A stretch of 64,000 bases of DNA from Isoetes taiwanensis (lineage: Eukaryota; Streptophyta; Lycopodiopsida; Isoetales; Isoetaceae). The stretch is from assembly GCA_021234155.1 (NCBI GenBank), contig JAJEKV010000185.1, positions 558,001 to 622,000 on the forward strand, written 5' to 3'. The translations under genes were made by a program, and so were the position numbers. A model generated the notes under the pieces. That model searched no databases, was not told where the DNA came from, and was given only the letters and a program-made list of their open reading frames with translations. Shown one piece after another: positions 21,700 through 33,831 of this stretch (position 1 is the first letter of the stretch; every line of letters starts with the position of its first letter).

Positions 21700-24160
21700 G
21701 ACTTGAACACAAAAACTCCTAATTGCTAGCCAGAATGACTAGCCACCAAACCACAGGAGATGATAAGCCCCTATTTTTTTTTTGTTAGATGATGTGTTTA
21801 TATTGCCCATCTTGAACCTATAGACAAATGAAGTAAGTTGTGGAGCACTTTGCCCAGCTATAATTTCAGTATTTTCACTGGCTATTCAAGTGAAGGCTTT
21901 CCTTAAAGAGGTGATGGAACTTGATGTGATACAATAGGTAATCGAGAGTGCAAAGAAATGGGAAAGAGCATTATATTCTAGTGCATTTTGATACCAATAA
22001 TAAATAATCCAAATAGAAACTTCATCTTCAAGAATCGAACTAAAGAAAGTGTCAATGTCTAAAGGATGTAAGAGTTCCTATCAAGAGCTAATTTACAGCT
22101 ATAAGATCCTAAGGTTTGGGAGGGGGGGAAAAAGGAAAGAAAGAGAAAACTACCATGGGGAATAGACAAGGAGGGAAGATCCATCAATCATTGGGAAGGA
22201 AATGAAAAGAAAAAGGAAGATCGATTTAGCTTGAAAATAATGTTGAAAAAAAGGAGCAGATGGTGGGCCGCTCTCAAACGTGGGTGATCGATGCAGAAAT
22301 TAGAACAGTCGAAATGCATGCCCCCACGCCTTTCAATGCGCATGTTCTCCCCTCATCATCCAACCCATGTGCACCATGTGCCCCCCCTTTATTTGCTTTT
22401 TTATTGCTTATATTGTTTGCTTATATTTTATATATTCATAACAATTTGAATCGCCTATCCCTTTTCCAACCCCTTCATTGGCCATATATGGCCCATCACT
22501 AGCCCATTCGCCATTGTAAGAGTTATGGCCAGCCATTACACCCTCGCCAGGACCACGACTGTACATTGCAAAATGGCCCACACTCAAAAACCTTGCCCGA
22601 CAGTTTAGTCAAAACGCATCGATCTTACAAAACCGTCGAACCTCAATTTAAATTCCAGTCAAATTGATGCAGCCTTGTCGCCTGCCTATGATTTTATCAT
22701 CTGCCATGTTGAAATCTGCCCATCATTTTATCATTTGCCACATACGATTGTCCTGACACATATAAGCGACACCTGTAACCTTCTTGCATGGCAGACTTCA
22801 GATGGGGCTTTAATTGTTCCCATATGGACAAAGACTCTTAGATTTCCTTCATTTGTTGTCATGACAAGCTTTGCCCCATGTGAGGCTTCCACTTCCCATG
22901 TTCTATGTCTAAGATGTGTTCTAATATTCGATGACTACTTTGACACTTATGGTAGTTTCTAATATTTCAAGTCAATTGCCATGTTCTCCTCTTTGTTACT
23001 TTTCAAACTTTTTATTGACATTAAAACCCAATGCATTCATCATATTCAAACTTGAGAAGAAAAGGATTCCCCACTACTGTATAATAGTTGAACATAGAAA
23101 AAACATTCAAACTTGTGCAGATAAGATCAAACTTTACCAAGAGTAATCAAATAGAACATAGGTAGTAACATGTTCCTTTTATCTGTGAACAATAATATTA
23201 TATTCATATTATCATATTATATGATGGCGGTTGGTAGTTACAATGAATATATAATGATAAGAGTGGCTAGGAAGAGGTTGAAATAATATACTTATTCTTT
23301 GCATGCCATGTCGGTGACTCGTTAACATCGTTGAAGATCGACAAATGTTTTCAGACAATTTCCCCTCCCATGTCTTAGTATTTCCTCTTCTTACCAACCA
23401 TAGACTTAGTTCGGGTTAGGTTGAATTGGTATAGACATCATGATGGGAACCGATGTTCACATTTAATTTATATACAAAATTGGGTGAATTTGGCTCTTAT
23501 TTGTTGGTCACCTTATGTCCCTTGTTTGGAACTTTCTTATGTCTTATCTACTAGTGTTCGAACACACATATTCTGGAACATTTAAAAGAAGATATGGAGA
23601 GTAAGTAGTCTAGGTCAATATTTGGTCGGAAATAATGATCTCATAGTCATGAGATAATTATTGGCATCAAACAAAATAATATAAAGAGTACGGGCAACAA
23701 GGTCATTTACTACACCTTTTTGGAAACAAAGGTGTTCATACTTGGGAGCATACACACTGTGTGAACCCAAGCACTAATATGAGATTGAGAAGTGAAGAAA
23801 CAAACCACGAGTCTTGATAAAGTAAAATTTATTAACTTGGTTTATTTTAGGCAATCCGTTGGTTCTAAAGGAACAAAATTACCTAGAAACGTAGCCACAC
23901 AAGAGCTGATGGTTTCATGGTACTAAACTATGGGGCAGCACATCCAATTGCAACTAACACTACTTACATATGGTTTTGTCAACTGGTGGTAATGAGAAGC
24001 AGTTACATCTATCTATTTGGCCACTATAGCTTTACTTATTGCTAGATTATATAATTTGATATCTAGGTGTAGAGGTTCCTATATGGGGAGAATTTCTCCC
24101 TCCTAAGTGAACTCATAGTAGGTAGTACCTCGGACTCTTGTGATAAATATCGTAGTTGCT
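21700..24160. other. intergenic, no recognised gene
   Basis: Long AT-rich stretch. Only short open frames occur and none shows family motifs. Partial direct similarity (CCTAGTAGAGTCCACTATGA / CCAGTAGAGTGCACTATGAT) appears just beyond, at 24270 and 24345. Confidence 0.45.
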
Positions 24161-24166
24161 AAATTT

Positions 24167-24220
24167 AAATAATAGAATTATAATAGAATATAATAGATTT
24201 TTTAACGTCCACGAAGACTA
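24167..24220 (-). mobile_element. 3' end remnant of a group A LINE
   Basis: The minus strand reads CTTCGTGGACGTTAAAAAAT followed by CTATTATATTCTATTATAAT. This is the group A LINE end plus ATTCT-type tail with almost no body, indicating an extremely 5'-truncated insertion. Confidence 0.55.
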
Positions 24221-24365
24221 ATATGTCCAACTATAAGTCTAAAGAGGAACCCTTTGAAAACTACCCAGTAGAGTGCACTATGATACAATAGTTTGGGGAT
24301 GTCTGATAAGGATTGTCTCGACTTCCTTCATATAAACTACCTAGTAGAGTCCACTATGATATAAT

Positions 24366-25952
24366 ATGTTTGGGGGTTATGTTGACTTACAGAATGCAAT
24401 ATGCAGGTTATATGAGACATGCTCAGGTCATCTGGCACCATTAGGACAACCTGTCATCAGTAGTATTGTAGCACACCCGGGTTGCCCCCTCTTCCCGATG
24501 CTTTTTGGCCTAGATATTGATCAATTGGAACATTGCCTTGCTAAACATGTGGGGGTGCAGGTGCTTAGTCCATGCACCACATAGTTTGGCAACACATATA
24601 CGTTGACGACGTGGACCTCTTGGCCCACACTTTAGATGACATGCAACATTACCTGGACGCTCTAGACACTTTCTGTCGGTTCACTAGCATGCGGGTTAAC
24701 TTGGTCAAATCTAGGGTATTGCTAGTTTCATCCATGACCAGCCAAGACCTTCCTCCTTCACTCACCAGGCCCAAAATGTAGAGGTCGCTCCAACCTACAA
24801 GTATTTAGGAATCGAGTTTCCTACTACCGCACATTGGAATGTCTCCATCAGGTTGTGTGTCACAGCAGGCTGGAAGGCACTGTATGCCATGCAAAACAAC
24901 AGTCACAAGGCAAATTTGTATGCTAGGGGTCATGAGTCACATTTGTTTAGGACCCTAGTCAAGACTGTTCTCCTATATGGGATGGTGGTATCAGGTCTGA
25001 TGATATCCCTTGCCACCTGGAATTACCTGGAACAGGTACAAAAGGCCTTCTTAGCACAAGCACTTGGGGTAAAAGTCCACAGTACCATATCAGATCCTGC
25101 TTCAAGAGTTCTTGCCCCTACAAAGGACAGTACTAGACCACTACATTATTTACTTTCAGGAGGTGGTTGGTATAGGGGGGCTCGTCTGCCCAATCTTGCT
25201 TTAGCTATCGCACCAGGTCCACAACGCCTCAAAGCATGCTGGAAGGACAAGCAAGCTCAGTGCTTCTTCCAATGGAAAGTACAGGCACACAGGCATTTGC
25301 AGATATAGAAGGAGGCAGTACCTTTGAGGCAGTACCTTTGCTTGCTTCCTTAGCAAACTCTGGGATGCAAATGTTCTAGCACATGTCAAGATGGCACACT
25401 ATCGGAAGCAGGTCAATCTCATGCTCACACGAGGACCATACCACTACCTGCATATTCATTTGCCCATGAAGAAACACAGATTGATAGCTTCCATTGGCAC
25501 ATCGCCTCTGCATTGAGACAGGCGGATGGACTCGGGAGGCATGCGAGGAAAGGATCCGCCAATGTTGCCAACAGGGCGCTGTTGGGCATGAATGTCACGC
25601 CCTTCAAATCTGTCCAGCATTCAATCATATTCGGGCACGGTATATCCAGTTAGTTTTCTTGGATCAGCCGCCGCATGTGCTATTGAACACTGCTTCGTGT
25701 GCTTGCTAGGTTAATATCTTCAAGAGGTCATGGATACGTGGGCTCGGCTATGTCCTCTGGTACGGTACTGACTTGTGTTATATATCATTATATTTTCCTG
25801 CATACTTATTATTGCTAAGGTGTTTCCTCGAAAAAACTTCAGGGCGGGTTTTTTTTAATCCTGATATTAATACATTTGCTTCTCTCGTTGTTTGGGTACC
25901 ATAGACCAATTGGTTTCCTTGGAGGATAAAAATACATTCTATTCTATTCTAG
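24366..25952 (+). mobile_element. 5'-truncated LINE (group A, copy 3)
   Basis: Same parts as the copy at 12800. RT has ICRLYETC, HPGCPLFPMLFGLDIDQLEH and a YVDD active-site variant in HIYVDDVDLLAHTLDDMQHY. GWKALYAMQNNSHKANLYAR and KTVLLYGMVVSG follow. The C-terminal Cys/His region is IRQCCQQGAVGHECHALQIC. The 3' end is GGAGGATAAAAATACATTCT with ATTCT repeats to about 25952. Frameshifts and stops (for example TAG near 25307) make it inactive. Confidence 0.85.
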
Positions 25953-26084
25953 TCTTCAAACTTAGCAAAGTCAATTTAATATATCCAACTAACTCCATTG
26001 AAACTAGATCTTCTGGCATAAATTGACCATCCGACTGGGTTCAAGCTTGAGAACACAAGCAAGCAGGCTTTCTCTGTTAAAAAG

Positions 26085-26115
<31 letters not shown>

Positions 26116-26429
26116 TATCTTATCTCACATTTGTCTCCATCCAACTTGTTTCAAGGTAATTTCTATCACTTATATAGTTGCCAGGATTAGAACAACCCAC
26201 ACATTGTCTAAAGCAACCCCAGCAGAAGTATAATCAGTGGAGTGTGGAGTTAATGTACTTCTGATATTCTAATCAGTGGAGTTTGCATTTTCTGTCAATG
26301 CAGGATACTCTGCTTTGTTCATAGAGGAATTTATGTTATTTGACACATGTTTATTTGTTGCATCATCTGAAGAGATCACAAAAGTTTCTAACATAAGCAA
26401 TGTACAAACCCGAAGGATTTGAATTGAAT
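25953..26429. other. intergenic with (TATCT)n microsatellite
   Basis: No gene is seen. A TATCT pentanucleotide array of about eight units occupies 26086-26125. It could be the tail of a lost LINE insertion, because group A LINEs end in related pentamers. Confidence 0.55.
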
Positions 26430-27130
26430 TTAATTGAATTCAATGAAAAGTGCCATGTCTGTCCTAAGCTTAATTCTTGGACAGGGGGCTCTTATTGTTT
26501 CGGCAGTTACCAAACAAGATGAGCTACCATGATCTATGCCATACGTCATTATCCATCGAAAGATCTTCGCACCTCCAATGATCGTATGCGCAATATGGAT
26601 ACCTAAGGCACTTGCAATAGACTTGAGAAAAGAAGAGAGAAGCATGTCCGGAGGCATGTCGTCTATTTGAAACCAGCAATGAGCCTTTTGCTTTAAGAGG
26701 TTTATCTTGAAAATCCTAGAAAATAGTTCTGAAAGAGAACAATTATACCATATGTGGAATCCATAACCTCCGCACCAATTTATCAACATCTTCTGCGCAT
26801 TTGAACATGACGAGAAAGAAACCTTTACTTAGAGAATTAATAGATTCGAAAGGGCCAACGTGATTCATATGTAAGAGTGCACTCGGCCAATTGGAGATTC
26901 TCTTTAGATCAAAATGCCCACCTGTCCAATAGCCGATCAACGTTTATGCCATCAAATTCTCTATGTATTTCCCCTGGTCAATCTGAACAACTACATTGTC
27001 ACCATATCACCCGCCGGATAGAACTTCCCCAATGTGTCCAGTGACGGGGAGTGATGAAAGGGATTCGACGAGCTCCTTCTTTATGTAGTTCATTATATCT
27101 TCTTTATTGCCCCTTCGAAGAAAAGAGAGA
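26430..27130 (-). pseudogene. LINE ORF1 with DUF4283 (group B, copy 3)
   Basis: Minus-strand frames. The first contains FDLKRISNWPSALLHMNHVG and SLSKGFFLVMFKCAEDVDKL. The second contains GFHIWYNCSLSELFSRIF, AHCWFQIDDMPPDMLLSSFL and KSIASALGIHI. This is the DUF4283 pattern (GxxLVxFxxxEDxxxV...W...W+xxxxP...fWVqlxxLPxxxxxxxxLxxIaxxiG) found in ORF1 of plant L1 elements and related gag-like proteins. It binds nucleic acid in the retrotransposon particle. A frame change separates the two halves, and ORF2 does not follow. Confidence 0.65.
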
Positions 27131-27459
27131 GCTTCTGAAACTCTCTCACTATGCTAAGATGGAAGATCATTTTTTAGCCAGTCGCTAAAACTCGGTTGAA
27201 ATACTCGCTGCACAATGTTATTGAACCTCCATGCATTCTGAGTTTGCGAGGAGGGTGCATTGATATGGTGCTGTCGAGGGAGTGGTTATGGGAGCAAGAG
27301 AATGAGAAAGAAAGTTTATTGCATAGGCCAGACCATGGATTTATCTACCTAAGCCAGTTAGATAAGGTTTAATACTATTAGCTAAGGCATTTTCTTAGAA
27401 GAAAAAACCTTTGTATTTTATAGAAGGAATCAAAAGGAAGCGATACATAGCAAAGGAGG

Positions 27460-28080
27460 TTTAATATTTCGCAAGGCAGCAGACCTTTTAGAAAAAGGTA
27501 GCAACGTCCATATAAGGGTGGACCAAGAACTCGGCATGGGGTAGCGACCATTGGCATCAGCATTGGTTCTCCTGCCTACAAGTGTGATGGCTGGTGGATG
27601 GCCACTCTGATAGTCCATTGCAAATCACTAGGACAAAGATACTGCAGAGTAGGAAAAGCTGCCTCCATAGCGCGAGACCTGAATGTCAGCTGATGCCCAT
27701 GGCCAAGTTCCTTCCGAAGGGCTCAGTTGCAACACGTCATCTATCAGAGGGTCAAATCTCATCAGTTGTTCTATGCCAGTGCAGGCATTGAAGTCTCCAA
27801 CGAGCATGACACTACCTTCCTGCTTGTGCTGCTGTATGTCATCGTATAGATCGACATAGGGCTCCAACCTATCCACATCCGGATGGTTGTAATAGAAGTT
27901 TCTCTCGGCATGTGGGAAGTAGCAGGCTGCCACAAAGAGAAGGCTACTAGTGCAATTCTGCACGCGCACACTTAGGAACCTGTTATGTTTGTCTGTCTTG
28001 CACAGGGAAACTGACTGTGACAGGGCTGTCCGATAGTAGCAGGCGACCCCTCCGTGCCCCCGCTTTCCTGTGCATTCATT
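27460..28080 (-). pseudogene. LINE group A copy 1, endonuclease 3' half
   Basis: Minus-strand APE endonuclease continuing from the block at 33832-35760 across a transposon insertion. It reads NECTGKRGHGGVACYYR, RFLSVRVQN, LLFVAACYFPHAERNFYYNH and the catalytic-loop motif VMLVGDFNACTG. After a frame change near 27650 it has LVICNGLSEWP. The parallel motifs in the copy at 62.3 kb are GFGGIAIYGR, YIAICYFAP, LLVIGDFNARIG and LKILNGISKFP. It is truncated near 27460, so RT is missing. Confidence 0.8.
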
Positions 28081-28899
28081 CACAAGGCCCCCAAAAATTA
28101 ACTTGCATTTATAATCATGATGGAAACCGTTATAAGAGTGGTTTTTACTACATGTAATTCAAAATATCAAGAAAAACTATATGGCCTTCATAATCACTAC
28201 TAGTATGATCATAATTCTTATACTAATTTTACATCTAACACTAGTTTCTTAAAATTACTACTAGTTTAAGAGGTGGTTCTTAAGCGTACATACATTATAC
28301 AATATTACAATTTAAGATGATTTTACATATTAGTTATCACCAATCATATTTAATTTTTTAACTACTTTTAATCCTCCCAAGTTTTTGAAAAACCATGTTT
28401 GATTTTGCAAGTATGCTATGGTTTTTGGCACATTCTTATTACTATGCTTGTGAACAGTCTATTATGTTGGTTTATGTGGTTGGTTTTTTAATATACTTGT
28501 TTCAATCCTTAATGTGACTACTGACTTTGAGCATAGTTTTTTTTTTACATTAACTAGTAATTTCGACTATTATATCTAATTTTGCCATGCTTTTCTAGCA
28601 TGATCCTTAATTGTAATTCTAAACTTATATTATATACATTGACTTTTTTATTGTTTGCATGGTGTCTATGCTTTGTTTCTTGTTCTACCATTATATGTAG
28701 CGTAGCAGCCTTATATCAACGTCAAGCAGCCTCCTCGAGCAACTATGTTAAATCCTTTCGCTATCAATATGTATCATTTTAGCGAATGTTAATTGCATGT
28801 GTCCATTATGAGAAGGGGCATGTAATCCCCTAATGTAGATCTTATAATATTGAGCATAAGACGTTGATATTCCTGAGCAATGTAAATTTTAGATATAGG

Positions 28900-30125
28900 G
28901 ATAGGAAAAATGGTGTGTTCCCCAGTTTGGCCACTTTATTGAGCTCGAAATGTGGTTTTGACTTTGCACATGGCCAAAAACTCGATTTGCTACATGCAAC
29001 TAGCCAGCCTTTTGCTTAATGCACTTCCACCCTAGTGTTATGGCATGAAGATAGCATGTACTTGGCATTCGGGCATTCGATCGATGGTCGACTCTTCAAA
29101 CATATGTTATCGGGTAAGTCTGGCCTTTTGGATGCAATCGCACAACGGAGCTGTCATCCCATGCCTTTTGGCATGTCTGGTTGCACGATGTCTAGTTTGT
29201 TCGAACCATTTGCAATGGGAAAGTTTGGAACTAGTGCCTGAGGATGGTTTTTTTGTTCTGCCTCTTGGGGTCTCTCTTTGGACCCTCATGGGAACCTTGC
29301 AAGCAAGCTCCCAACCACTTCAGTAGCAGGGAAGACTGCTAAAACCTAAACTCTACCGATTTTGTAGGGTTTAAGTATCGGGGCATAAAAAAAGCTCCAT
29401 CTGTTAATTCCACCATTCGAATGGTACCTCATGCCCCACGAAATGGCCCTGAAAAGAAAAAATTGGACATGCACTGCATGGATGTACTAACCCCCAAAAT
29501 TTCCCCTTCCCAGTGTATAGGGAGACGATGGGAAAATGGTGGTCCCATAGTTCGGCCACTTTGGCAAGCTCGAAATGGGATTTTGACTTTGTGCATGAAT
29601 CCAAAGCATTTAATTTACACTAGGGACCAACTGTTATGACCAACAGAGCCAAATTAGATTTGCTACAGGCAACTAGTCGACCTTTCGCTCAATGCACCCC
29701 TAGCCTAGTGCTATAGTTTGAAGATAGCATGTACTTCAGCAATCCAGGCATTTGATCGATGATCTACTCCTCAAACATATGTCCTAGGGTAATCCTGGTC
29801 ACGCAATGGAACTATCATTGCATGCCTTCTGGCATGCCCGATTGCACGATGTCTTGTTTGAGCCATCGCAATGGGGCGAGTTTGGAACTGGTGTCCGGGG
29901 GAGCATGTTTTTGTTCTCCCTCCTGGGATCTCTCTTTAAACCCTCGAAATAATCCTAGCTCTCGACCACTTCAGAGGTAGGGAAGACTGCTAAAACATAA
30001 TTCCACTGTTCAAATGGGAGCTCATGTCCTATTAAACGTCCCCGGAAAGATAAGATGGACATCCACCGCATGATGTGCTAACCCCCAAATTTCCCCCTTT
30101 TTTGATGTAGAGACACGATGGGCAA
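28900..30125. repeat. ~625-bp diverged tandem duplication
   Basis: Unit 1 (about 28900-29520) and unit 2 (about 29520-30125) share ordered landmarks. These include TTGGCCACTTT / TCGGCCACTTT and GAAGATAGCATGTACTT, then CAAACATATGT, GCATGTCTGGTTGCACGATG / GCATGCCCGATTGCACGATG and ACCCCCAAAATTTCCCC. A third partial start is seen at 30103. They are non-coding and lie inside the CACTA-like element. Confidence 0.85.
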
Positions 30126-31275
30126 ATGAGCAATTGCTACACAATCACCCCCATGTTTGTTTGACAACTTTTGCCCTGTCGGTCTCGATTTTCTTTTATC
30201 CCAGAGGGAGTATAGTACTTGAACACGTAGATGCTGGAAGTAGGGCACTTGCTGTGTAGCAGCTTTTCGATTACGCCCCCAAAATATCACTTTCCTAACA
30301 TTTGGGCGTAGGTTGGCCGGAAAAAGGGGAACTTTGATTTTTTTTCCTCTATGGTCTGAGCGGCGTGCATTTTTTGTGCCTGCTCTGCATGGTCGGAAAC
30401 AGCAGCTTTTTCGGCTATGGCCAGCCTCGCCATAGTTCAATCTCAAACTCCAGTGCCGGCTCCTATCTCTGCATCAAATATTGCCTTGTGTCCTTCTTGG
30501 GAGATGCCTTGGCTTCTATTTTGCTGCTTGTTTTCAGCTTCCTCTAGTTTATCCATGATCCGATCTAGCTTGCTTCTTCTTTAGGGTATGAGGCCGTGTG
30601 GATTTGTGCTTCTAACTGTGCGCTAGTTTCTTGTTGGCACATTATTTGTTCAGGATTGGTACGGAGCTCGCTGATTTGTTGGATCTTTCTTGCTATTGTA
30701 GCCGGTTAGAAATAAGGATGATCCCCAAGGCAGATATTGTTTTAGAAAGGTTACTAGAAACATTGTAAACACTGAAGTTTGAATGCAAAATCTGCATTTT
30801 AATGCCATTTTGGAGTTTGAGTGCAAAATCTAATTAGTGCAAATTTTGAGTTTGTGTAAACGTGAGATTCTGAGTAACCTGGCGGCGCCGCTTATGCTCC
30901 GCCACCAACAGAAGTTTCCATAGAAGAAAACAAAAATAGGAATCCAGGAGGAAAAGAGGCCCCAACGTTGTCTACGAATATTAAATGTGGCAAGTAAAAA
31001 TGCAACAAGCATATCTTAAGCTCAATGTTGACAACCATGTTTTGGTAAACAAGTAGCTTTACATTGTTATAAAAGGTTTTCAATTCTGGAAGGTTATGAG
31101 ATATCATCACGAATGAAGATGAAATCCAAATGGTTGAATCCTCCACTAGGCCGATCATCTGCAAGTGCAGTATGAAGTAATATATTCCAACAATTGTGGA
31201 TATGACGAGGAAAAAAAGGGTTTTTCGTAGGGGCCCTAAACCTAATTTCGAAAACACTTCAAGCATCCGGTATGG

Positions 31276-32057
31276 AGAAAGGCATCCGCCATGATAAAGC
31301 ATGCTTTGGAGCTCTTTGACGGAAGCAAACATTAGGGCGGATCCGCCATGCTTTGGAGTTCTTCAACGGAAATAAGCATTATGGCGTAGCTGCGAAACAA
31401 ATTGATGAAATGTCATTCTGCCTATGCAGGTTGAATCGTGCTGCAGTTTGTGCTGCTATTAAGGTATTCACTTTACTGTTCCTAGAACATTCAATGCACG
31501 CTGCAAGCATTTGAAACTTTCCAGCATTGTCTTGGCCATCATCACACAATAGTAGAAACATCATAAAACGTCTTCCATGGCTTGTGCCCATATTCCTTCT
31601 TAAATTTATTATATGTTGTGAGACATCTAATGCCTAACTTCAAACTTTCCCTGTTAATTGCAAGGTAGGACATGCTTAAGGAGAAAAGAAGTATTCTTGA
31701 GCCTACAGGAGCAAAAGCTTATTGCAAATATTATGGACTGCAAGGCGAACCTATTGTAGCTGTTACTAATGGGGCCGATATGATCTTGGTCGCTTGCGAC
31801 TTGTCGCAGAACTAGCGAATGTTTGGTGCCAGGAAAGAGGTTGTTCTTGCAATAACTACGTTGGAGAAACCAGGAACATTTAAAAAGCTGGTTGAACTGG
31901 TAAATTTTTGTGTTACGAGCTTTCATTTTGCTTTTCCTTTAAATTTTGCTTCAAATTTTGCTTTTACGTGCGTCACTATACTTTCAAATTGGACATGTCA
32001 ACATTACAGAATTGAAGTATCCATATTTCGATGTCCAAAATGCCCTTGTTTTATGTA
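31276..32057 (+). pseudogene. threonine deaminase fragment (captured, introns kept)
   Basis: Biosynthetic-type threonine dehydratase (isoleucine pathway, plastid), plus strand. A first exon part near 31360-31463 reads KHYGVAAKQIDEMSFCLC and RAAVCAAIK, then a GTATTC donor. The next exon (31664-31901) reads DMLKEKRSILEPTGA, AYCKYYGLQGEPIVAVTNGA, RLRLVAELANV and ITTLEKPGTFKKLVEL, with two frame changes inside. A third exon (about 31995-32057) reads VNITELKYPYFDVQNALVL before GTAAGG. These correspond to the end of the PLP domain and the first ACT-like regulatory domain. About 50 bp within the first exon are duplicated (GCTTTGGAG...GGGCG / GCTTTGGAG...TGGCG). The PLP lysine region is absent. Confidence 0.82.
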
Positions 32058-32176
32058 GGTAAGGTAATGTTTTTCTTGAATTATCTTTTGTAAGTACAAT
32101 TCCATGTCTAACCACATCAAGTTCTAATCTTCATCATGTCTTCTGTAACGTCCAAAATGATTTTATAATCTCTTTG

Positions 32177-32361
32177 CAGTGTTAGATCCACAAGGAAGAG
32201 GAAGTCTGGGATCTGATAAAGTGGATAATTGCTTCTGGGTTGCAAGTTCTGGATATGAAACAAAATATTTTGGTCAAAGACCATCTCCAGCACCTGGCTT
32301 TACAAAAATGGTGTGCATTAGCAAATGCGCAGTTCCTAGAAGTTCCGGATTAGCCAGCATG
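32177..32361 (+). other. unidentified exon-like open frame
   Basis: After a TTTGCAG acceptor-like site (32173-32179) an open frame of 61 codons contains VDNCFWVASSGYETKYFGQR and PAPGFTKMVCISKC. I do not recognise the family. It lies inside the CACTA-like element after the threonine deaminase fragment on the same strand, but does not match the end of that enzyme. Confidence 0.3.
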
Positions 32362-32439
32362 TAACCTCAGTACGCATTTTTTAAAAACACCCATCTTCTG
32401 AATCATAGTATTGGCTTTGGCGGACTTACATCAGCTCCT

Positions 32440-32681
32440 GTAAGGTAGTGGCATTCCTCACATCTTTCATCGACACTTACAATTACCCAATCTTTGAATT
32501 TGATCTGGTGTATTTTCATATCATGTACTCTAACCTTCACAGGATCCTTAGTCAATTTCTCAGTGAAAGTTCTTAACATCATTGGATGGTCATGAGTGCC
32601 TTTTTCCTGAAGGAGGAACCCTCTGTCAACCTTGCTCATCCTCCTGTTGGAGTGCATAGAACAGTTTGGCAATTGCTGCAT
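32440..32681 (-). other. unidentified exon-like open frame
   Basis: Minus-strand frame with KVRVHDMKIHQIKFKDWVIV and SVDERCEECHYLTGAD, followed by GTAAGT, a consensus donor. The regular residue pattern and splice site suggest a real exon of a host gene. I cannot name it. It is opposite in strand to the threonine deaminase piece, so the element would hold parts of at least two genes. Confidence 0.35.
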
Positions 32682-33831
32682 AAAACTACTGTTTGCGAAT
32701 GGCTAAACACAGTGGTACTGTGCGCACACATGTGCATACACAAGTAACAGATAAAAAAAAGGGAGAAAAGGATTGAAGACTAGAATTACAGCAGGTTGAA
32801 GACTAGAATTACAGCAGGTCAAATCTATTTGTTTTGTTTAACAGACAAACTGATTGCTATGAAGTCTGTTCTAAGAAAAAAATGTGGCACATGGTTCTAC
32901 TTTGGAACTACAGAGTTGGCTCTTTACATGGAGCATGCATATCATGTTGGGGATGCATAGGCAGCTACTATGGTTGAAATTGCTTGCCACTAGTTTTCCT
33001 CTTTCCTTCGTGGGAGGATCTGTTTGTAGATGGATGCCTTGCCCTTTGGGTTTTTTTAAGCAGTGGCCTTGATTAGCAATTATTGACAATAAATTGTCCG
33101 TTCAATGCCTGTAAAAGATTGTTATTGTTGCACACTTATATGAATATTCAATGGAAGAAATAAACTCGAGCATTTTTGTCTTTTATATAGTCTGTGCTTT
33201 TGTTCTCTCTTTGTTAATAAGAAAAATCCGGTGTAGAAAAACAAATGACCAATATGCTAAAATATGCCAATTAATCACTACACGAATCACCTTCTATAAT
33301 CGTATAAAGCATAATGTTTTTTTCACATTCAAAGTCAGATAACATTTTTAACGTTGTTTAATTGTACTGGTATCATAAAAGGAATACATATTAGTTTATC
33401 TAAGTCAAGCATAGTTTTATTAATGATTGATCGCTATAAAATATCATAATAACCATGCACTTAAAATTACAATAATGATTAATCACAATAAAACATCATA
33501 CAAATTTTGCACTCAAAATTACAATGTCAATAAACCAAAGATGATAAATGTGACCAAATACCAATCTGATAAACTTGATAAATTAAACTGTAGCACACAT
33601 CATATATTTAAGTTGTCATGAAAACTAGCTTTAAATTATCATCTTTCAATACCATGTGAAGAAACAATATTTGTTTGTCATATTATAAAATTGCATTGAT
33701 GAACTATGATGTATAACTAGACATGGTTTGTAAACTTTTTGGCCCACATACCGGTATTGATTTTAAGAATTGGTTTTAGCTAAGAAATCACTTGAAAAAA
33801 ATCATACTAATTCAATTTTGGGGGCCTTGTG

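Larger units (their letters stand above)
28081..33831. mobile_element. CACTA-like DNA transposon with captured gene
   Basis: A 5751-bp element. The left end is CACAAGGCCCCCAAAA and the right end is its exact reverse complement (33816-33831), followed inward by weaker similarity. Both sides carry ATT (28078-28080 and 33832-33834), a 3-bp duplication as made by CACTA/EnSpm transposases. The host sequence is an LINE endonuclease on the minus strand. Reading across the element with one ATT copy removed puts both halves in the same frame, so the boundaries are certain. No transposase is recognisable. Inside are a diverged tandem duplication (28.9-30.1 kb), a threonine deaminase fragment (31.3-32.06 kb) and two unidentified exon-like pieces. 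The terminal pentanucleotide is CACAA rather than CACTA, so the superfamily assignment rests on TSD size and TIR shape. Confidence 0.82.
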
